Part shown: piece after piece, positions 59,937 to 64,000 of the stretch
How positions within the stretch are numbered: position 1 is the first letter of the stretch
Layout: each line of letters opens with the position of its first letter
Assembly (NCBI GenBank): GCA_016719855.1
Contig: JADJYH010000007.1
Coordinates: 62,001-126,000, forward strand
Source of the DNA: Saprospiraceae bacterium
GTDB lineage: Bacteria; Bacteroidota; Bacteroidia; Chitinophagales; Saprospiraceae
DNA length: 64,000 bases
Direction of reading: 5' to 3'
Program-made: the position numbers and the translations under genes
Notes under the pieces: model-generated
Database searches by the model: none
What the model saw: only the letters and a program-made list of their open reading frames with translations
What the model was told of the DNA's origin: nothing

Positions 59937-60488
59937 ATGAAAAGAAGAGAAGCCATCGCCTACACCGCCACCATCATCGGCGGCACATTGGTAGGAACCA
60001 ATGTTCTCCTTTCCGGCTGCAAGGCCGAAGTGCACACGGATGGGTTGTTTTCGGAGAACGACATCCTCCTGCTCGACGAAATCGGGGAGGCAATCCTGCC
60101 GAAGACCGAGCAGTCGCCGGGTGCCAAGGAGGCACAAATCGGGGCGTTCATAGCCCTGATGGTGACGGACTGTTACGATGAAAAGCAGCAGGCCATCTTC
60201 TTGGCGGGGCTTGCGGAAGTTGATAAACGTTCAAAATCAACCTACTCCAAAGGCTTCTTGAACCTCACGCCAGCGCAGCGCATCGAGCTGCTGAACGGCT
60301 TCGACCTAGAAGCGCAGAAAACGGCGGAAGACGCCCTACCCCACTTCTTTACCCTCATGAAAGACCTCACGAAGCAGGGCTATTTCTCTTCCGAACCGGG
60401 GGTGACCATGGCTTTGCGGTACAATCCCATACCCGGCCGGTTCGATGGCTGCGTGGATTACGTGGCGGGGGAAAGGGCGTGGTATTGA
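59937..60488 (+). CDS. Gluconate 2-dehydrogenase subunit 3-like protein
   Basis: A 183-residue small subunit. The leader MKRREAIAYTATIIGGTLVGTNVLLSGCK has a KRRE motif before a hydrophobic stretch and a lipobox-like SGC, suggesting Tat export and possible lipidation. The body (LFSENDILLLDEIGEAILPKTEQSPGAKEA, TLMKDLTKQGYFSSEPGV, YNPIPGRFDGCV) matches the family that partners GMC oxidoreductases. Usually this subunit precedes the flavoprotein; here it follows. Confidence 0.9.
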   Translation: MKRREAIAYTATIIGGTLVGTNVLLSGCKAEVHTDGLFSENDILLLDEIGEAILPKTEQSPGAKEAQIGAFIALMVTDCYDEKQQAIFLAGLAEVDKRSKSTYSKGFLNLTPAQRIELLNGFDLEAQKTAEDALPHFFTLMKDLTKQGYFSSEPGVTMALRYNPIPGRFDGCVDYVAGERAWY

Positions 60489-60523
60489 ACTGGGCAATTC
60501 GTCATCAGTGAGGCGTATGATAA

Positions 60524-60619
60524 ATTGAAAAGGGAGAAATCGAAGATCCATGCAAGTAATTGAAAATGGAGAATGCGGCCAGTGCTACATTCTCCTTTTC
60601 AATTCTCCATTAATTCAAT
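60524..60619. repeat. Degenerate inverted repeat between convergent genes
   Basis: AATTGAAAATGGAGAATG pairs with CATTCTCCTTTTCAATT across the gap, with further TTGAAAAGGGAGAAAT / ATTCTCCATTAATTCAA units. The stop codon of the minus-strand gene (60615-60617) lies inside it. Confidence 0.75.
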
Positions 60620-61037
60620 GTCTTCCCCACAGCTCCACCTCCGCCTTCCTATCGGCGAAGTTCTTCGTGTCATACACAAAAACAACCTTGGTGATGATGC
60701 GGCGGTTGCCTTCCAGGTTGATGACCCGGCTCTCCTCGCCAGCGGCGAGGTTGTTGCGGGTTTCCACCTCCTGCTCAGAGCCGTCACCGAAGTGGACGAC
60801 CATCTTGTGCAGGTTGATGGCACCTTTGCGCACCTTGATTTTCAGGGCAGTGAAGCGGCCCTCGGCAGCGGTGACGATGATTTCGTCACGGTCCACTCGG
60901 AAGTTGACATTGCGCTCACCGAGCTTTTCCCAACGGGGCGGCAGGGGCGATTTTGGATTGACGAATGACGATTGACGATTGGCCGTTACAAGGTTGGCGG
61001 CGAACAGGAGGCAAAGGATGGATGCGAATGCTTTCAT
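60615..61037 (-). CDS. Secreted DUF2541-like beta-protein
   Basis: A 140-residue secreted protein. Signal MKAFASILCLLFAANLVTA. The mature part (WEKLGERNVNFRVDRDEIIVTAAEGRFTALKIKVRKGAINLHKMVVHFGDGSEQEV) resembles DUF2541, a periplasmic family of unknown role. The residues just after cleavage (NRQSSFVN) are encoded by TGACGAT-type heptamers at 60959-60985, another repeat insertion within a coding sequence. Confidence 0.75.
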   Translation of the reverse strand: MKAFASILCLLFAANLVTANRQSSFVNPKSPLPPRWEKLGERNVNFRVDRDEIIVTAAEGRFTALKIKVRKGAINLHKMVVHFGDGSEQEVETRNNLAAGEESRVINLEGNRRIITKVVFVYDTKNFADRKAEVELWGRH

Positions 61038-61329
61038 TGCGATTGTTGTTTTTAAGTTGATGAAATTTGGTTGAAATGTTGGCTTTTGACCTTGAGTGAG
61101 GAGTAGGGTTTAATGGTAAATTTCATAAAAATCAAGTTGGCATTGAAGGCGGGGCATTTGAACCACAGCGCATCGCAGTTGCCCAGCACCGTTGCAGGCA
61201 CGAATTTGCTCATCTCGAACCCAAAAGCAGCAGCCGTTTACTCGGTTGACAAAACTCATAGCACCGACTCATCAAAGTCATTTCCCTTGCCAATAATACC
61301 AGCCAATTTGCGCTCGAAAATTGAAAGCG

Positions 61330-61760
61330 ATGGTTTGGTTAATCCTACTCGGCGTGCTTTTGATATTGGTGACAGTGCTGCTGGTGCTGCCCGTGAGCAT
61401 CGAAATTGACACGGCCAAGCAGGTTTTTCAAGCAAGGTGGCAAGGCATACTCCGCATCCGTGCCGTGCCCGAATCCCACAAATGGCGATGGTTTTATCGG
61501 GTTTTCTTGGTAGAAAAAGAGTGGGCTCCCACACCGCAAAAACCGAAAGCACCCAAGCAAAAGAAAGCAGCACAGAAAAAGCCGTCTTTCACACCACGAC
61601 AAATTTGGAGCATGCTCAAAAACATGTTTCGGGCGGTGGATGTGCGGCGCTTCCGTGTTGATTGGGACACGGACGATTTTGCGTCAATGCCAGGTTGTAT
61701 CCGGTATTCCAGTTGTTGAGCCGGGGCCGTCGGCAATTGCGCATCAATTTTCTCGGAAAA
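61330..61760 (+). CDS. DUF2953 (YtfI-like) membrane protein, truncated
   Basis: ATG 61330 gives MVWLILLGVLLILVTVLLVLPVSIEIDT, one membrane anchor followed by FQARWQGILRIRAVP. A break near 61683 must be repaired to continue as VNARLYPVFQLLSRGRRQLRINFLG. The C-terminus then merges into the GerW-like frame with no room for its usual ending. The same gene order (ytfI then ytfJ) occurs in Bacillus, from memory. Confidence 0.6.
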
Positions 61761-61773
61761 CGAGTTTACCTGT

Positions 61774-62034
61774 GTGCCCGTCATTCGGATAGGCTTGGGC
61801 TTCGGTTATGGCGGAGGCGAGGGCGGCGATGAAAAACATGCCCATGGGGAAGGCAGTGGCGCTGGTGCTGGCATCGGCATTGAGCCGCTGGGCTTTTTGG
61901 TCACCAAGGGCAACGAGATTTCGTTCGTGCCTTCAAAAACCAGCCATGGATTGTCAGCAGCCATTGAAAAGGTGCCCGACGTACTTGAAAAATTCCTCGC
62001 AGGCAAGGAAAAGGAAGTAGCCCACGCAAACTGA
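61774..62034 (+). CDS. GerW/YtfJ-family protein, N-terminus missing
   Basis: The visible part begins around VPVIRIGLGFGYGGGEGG and continues with a Gly-rich stretch, IGIEPLGFLVTKGNEISFVPSKTS and a helical end. This is the C-terminal two-thirds of the GerW (sporulation YtfJ) family, which occurs in non-sporulating bacteria too. The usual first 40-50 residues are absent because the sequence runs straight from the DUF2953 gene. A local deletion is likely, biological or from assembly. Confidence 0.72.
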   Translation: MPVIRIGLGFGYGGGEGGDEKHAHGEGSGAGAGIGIEPLGFLVTKGNEISFVPSKTSHGLSAAIEKVPDVLEKFLAGKEKEVAHAN

Positions 62035-62044
62035 GTTACAGGAG

Positions 62045-62097
62045 CCTTCCCAGCATGATTTCATAATTGACAAAGGCAGTGCTGGGAAGGATTTTTT
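62045..62097 (+). terminator. Rho-independent terminator
   Basis: CCTTCCCAGCA (62045-62055) pairs with TGCTGGGAAGG (62080-62090) around a 24-base loop. ATTTTTTT follows. Confidence 0.75.
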
Positions 62098-62159
62098 TGT
62101 ATCCACTTCTCCCAGCAATGGTGCGGTCGGGTTGATTTCCGAAATCAAAACGCCCTACG

Positions 62160-62310
62160 CGGGGGGGAGAAGTGGGGCGGCCCCCCACCCCCTTCCCCGC
62201 CCCCCGGGGGGCCGGCGTTGTAGAAAAACCCCCCCCCCCGCGGGGGGCCGCGGGGGGGGCCGCCCCCCCCCCCGCCGCGCCCCCCGCCCCGCGGCCCCCG
62301 GGGGCCCCCA
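62160..62310. other. Implausible G/C homopolymer block
   Basis: About 150 bases composed almost only of G and C runs, up to 11 long. Frames through it give Pro/Gly-only peptides. It is unlike the rest of the window and was not annotated as coding. It lies in the gap before the VOC gene. Confidence 0.85.
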
Positions 62311-62419
62311 TCATCGCCGCTCTGCGGCTAACTCACTCTCCGAATTCACGTCTATTTAGGTTTTCTGCCCTATATTCGCAGCGTTCTTATCATTCACCCA
62401 CTGTCAAAAAAAATACAAT

Positions 62420-62821
62420 ATGGTACACCGAAATGCAATCAGTTGGTTTGAAATCCCGACGGAAGACCTGGAAAGGGCAACCGCTTTTTACGAGGCCGTG
62501 TTCTCAATCGAACTGAAACCGATGGATTTTCCAAACCTGAAAATGCGGATGTTTCCGGTCGAATCGCCCGATGAACACGCGGTCAGTGGTGCCTTGGTGA
62601 AAACCGATGGGTTTCACGTCCCTTCCGCTACGCTTGGGCCTCTCATTTACCTCAACGCCAATCCCAGCGTCCACGACCTGTTGGCAAAGGTGGAACCGGC
62701 AGGTGGCACGGTAATCGTGCCATCCACGCAAATCTCGCCCGAACAAGGTTATATGGGCGTTTTCATAGATACCGAAGGGAACCGTATTGCCGTTCATGCC
62801 TTGCCGCTGAAGCATGGGTAA
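62420..62821 (+). CDS. VOC-superfamily (glyoxalase-like) protein
   Basis: A 133-residue protein of two beta-alpha-beta-beta-beta modules. NAISWFEIPTEDLERATAFYEAVFSIEL opens the first. GGTVIVPSTQISPEQGYMGVFIDTEGNRIAVHAL closes the second. Family members are metal-dependent lyases, dioxygenases or resistance proteins. The final metal Glu appears as DTEGNRI. Substrate unknown. Confidence 0.9.
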   Translation: MVHRNAISWFEIPTEDLERATAFYEAVFSIELKPMDFPNLKMRMFPVESPDEHAVSGALVKTDGFHVPSATLGPLIYLNANPSVHDLLAKVEPAGGTVIVPSTQISPEQGYMGVFIDTEGNRIAVHALPLKHG

Positions 62822-63128
62822 GTTTGGATGATTAAGTTTTCCACCAATTCCAAAAAGCCCAACTCTCCAAATTGTTCCCCGATGCGGACAGCGTCCGCAA
62901 GAGAAAACACCGGCCGGCGTCTGGCGGTAGCGGGGCAATAGTATCATTTTTCAATCTTCTGTTTCCATCCGATGAACATTTGATGCCTTTCTTCCTTCTA
63001 CCAGCAAACAACATCGCCAAGGAATAAACTCCTATCGCAAATCCTCCGGTAAAATAATAATAGGCACAGCTCCGTAAAAAGGTTACTTTTTCCATGGAGC
63101 TGACTTTCTAACCATAAAATTCATTGAC
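62822..63128. other. Intergenic region, no supported gene
   Basis: An 87-residue minus-strand frame (62832-63095) starts with a membrane-like MEKVTFLRSCAYYYFTGGFAIGVYSLAMLF but then degenerates into low-quality text. I left it uncalled. No hairpin was noticed. Confidence 0.4.
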
Positions 63129-63620
63129 ATGAAGAATCTGCAAGAACTGCTCAAACACGAGGTACAAGACCTTTTTTCCGCCGAAACACAAATAACCGAA
63201 GCACTGCCCAAATTGGCAAAAGCTGCTACCCATCCCAACCTGAAAAAGGCCCTGGAAAAGCACCTGGAAGAAACCAAGATGCAACTTCAAAGGCTGGAAC
63301 AGGCCGCCAAATTGCTCGGCGTCTCCCCCCATGGCGATAAATGCGCTGGCATGGCGGGTTTGCTCAAAGAGGGCGATAAGCTGACCAAAGAAGATTTCGA
63401 GCCGGAAGTGCTGGATGCCGCCATCATCGGTGCTTGTCAAAAAGTGGAACACTACGAAATTTCAGGCTACGGAACCGCCTGCTACTATGCCAAGTTGCTC
63501 GGCGAGGACAAAGTTCATTCGCTGCTGGGCCAAACGCTGGACGAGGAAAAGAATGCCGATGAAAAACTCAACGTGCTTGCCAAAGAAAAAATAAACCAAT
63601 TGGCAATGGCTGTGAACTAA
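63129..63620 (+). CDS. Ferritin-like DUF892 (YciF-type) protein
   Basis: A 163-residue four-helix protein. Typical sequence: LQELLKHEVQDLFSAETQITEALPKLAKAA, KALEKHLEETKMQLQRLEQAAKLLG, CAGMAGLLKEGDKL, AAIIGACQKVEHYEISGYGTACYYAKLLG and LGQTLDEEKNADEKL. The Glu and His residues are those expected to bind a di-metal site. YciE/YciF proteins are induced by general stress. A terminator follows at 63648. Confidence 0.92.
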   Translation: MKNLQELLKHEVQDLFSAETQITEALPKLAKAATHPNLKKALEKHLEETKMQLQRLEQAAKLLGVSPHGDKCAGMAGLLKEGDKLTKEDFEPEVLDAAIIGACQKVEHYEISGYGTACYYAKLLGEDKVHSLLGQTLDEEKNADEKLNVLAKEKINQLAMAVN

Positions 63621-63647
63621 AAAACCCAACTTAAAACAATTACATGA

Positions 63648-63672
63648 GGGCGGAAGATTTCCGCCCTTTTTT
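63648..63672 (+). terminator. Rho-independent terminator
   Basis: Stem GGGCGGAA / TTCCGCCC with loop GAT, then TTTTTT. Between convergent genes. Confidence 0.88.
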
Positions 63673-63694
63673 ATTCATTCCCACGCCAGTTCCT

Positions 63695-64000
63695 TTAGTT
63701 GCTGGTTGAAGTGTCCTCCTTCCTGCCCGTCGAAGCCACCAACAGCAAGCACAGTATCAGCAGTACGCTGTACTCCACGCCGCCGCTCGTGTACCCCACC
63801 ACGAACCAGCCGTTCGGGGCATGAACCAGCACAATGCCCATCAGCAGTTGCAGGATGAAAACGGCGGCAATCCACCGCCTGAAAAAGCCCAGTGCCAACG
63901 TGGTACCGCCCACGATTTCGAAACACGTGATGCCCCAGGCGATGGTTGCGCCAAGGGGGAAACCTTTCGATTCCAGAAAGCCGCCAAAATCACCGACCGT
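63695..64000 (-). CDS. DoxX-family membrane protein (partial, runs off right edge)
   Basis: The frame is open from the window edge at 64000 to a stop at 63695. The visible residues include VGDFGGFLESKGFPLGATIAWGITCFEIVGGTTLAL, WIAAVFILQLLMGIVLV and a last membrane helix (EYSVLLILCLLLVAS). The FLESKGFP and EIVGG phrases fit DoxX/DUF417-like four-helix membrane proteins. The start lies outside the window. Confidence 0.82.
   Translation of the reverse strand, partial: TVGDFGGFLESKGFPLGATIAWGITCFEIVGGTTLALGFFRRWIAAVFILQLLMGIVLVHAPNGWFVVGYTSGGVEYSVLLILCLLLVASTGRKEDTSTSN

Noticed and set aside
62132..62516. Pro/Arg-rich frames through the G/C block
   Set aside because: They exist only because of the homopolymer artefact.

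Overview
The window comes from a member of the Bacteroidota, most likely a saprospirian (Haliscomenobacter/Lewinella-like) lineage. The evidence is at least six secreted proteins ending in type IX secretion (T9SS) sorting domains (types A and B), LytS/LytTR two-component pairs, an ECF sigma / FecR / STN-TonB receptor cluster, few visible Shine-Dalgarno sites, and one promoter close to the Bacteroidota consensus. This is inference from gene families; no rRNA or tRNA gene was recognised. At least 25 apparent single-base frameshifts, mostly in short homopolymers, and two G/C-homopolymer blocks suggest an uncorrected long-read or metagenomic assembly. Broken genes are therefore described as single loci.

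Layout: 1-9.5 kb holds a small membrane protein, an HtrA protease, two LytS-type kinases and two LytTR regulators, a YdeI-like protein, a MoaD/ThiS-like protein paired with a BNR propeller, and a hemerythrin-like protein. 9.8-18.5 kb encodes a complete YbhG/F/S/R-like tripartite ABC-2 exporter (TolC, HlyD lipoprotein, two separate ATPases, two permeases). Three opposite-strand cassettes interrupt it: HEPN/MNT, a T9SS-secreted protein, and PIN/antitoxin. 18.6-26.8 kb holds a GH74-like BNR T9SS protein, a DUF1801 protein and a very large HYR-repeat T9SS protein. 27.2-31.7 kb has a conserved hypothetical gene and an AT-richer restriction-modification locus (C5-methyltransferase plus a GHKL-ATPase/PD-(D/E)XK nuclease of HgiDII type, heavily frameshifted). 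31.9-35.9 kb is mixed housekeeping.

36.2-45 kb is the most coherent signalling and surface unit: ECF sigma, FecR, STN-TonB receptor, a nested palindromic repeat, an acidic four-repeat lipoprotein and a SprB-like type B T9SS protein. Matched GGGGAA-N13-GATTGTC promoter-like motifs with identical spacing precede both fecR and the lipoprotein gene, suggesting one regulon. 47-55.3 kb is a tandem array of T9SS surface proteins (BNR, beta-helix, leucine-rich) sharing nearly identical C-terminal modules. 55.5-64 kb holds an LVIVD lipoprotein, a 1.3-kb gene-poor stretch, a GMC oxidoreductase with its gluconate-2-dehydrogenase-like partner, a truncated ytfI-ytfJ-like pair, a VOC protein, a YciF-like protein and a DoxX-like protein.

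Two genome-level patterns stand out. Degenerate 7- or 8-bp tandem repeats are inserted at linkers or termini of several proteins, including four components of one exporter. Long degenerate inverted repeats of similar texture fill many intergenic gaps, where they probably act as terminators.
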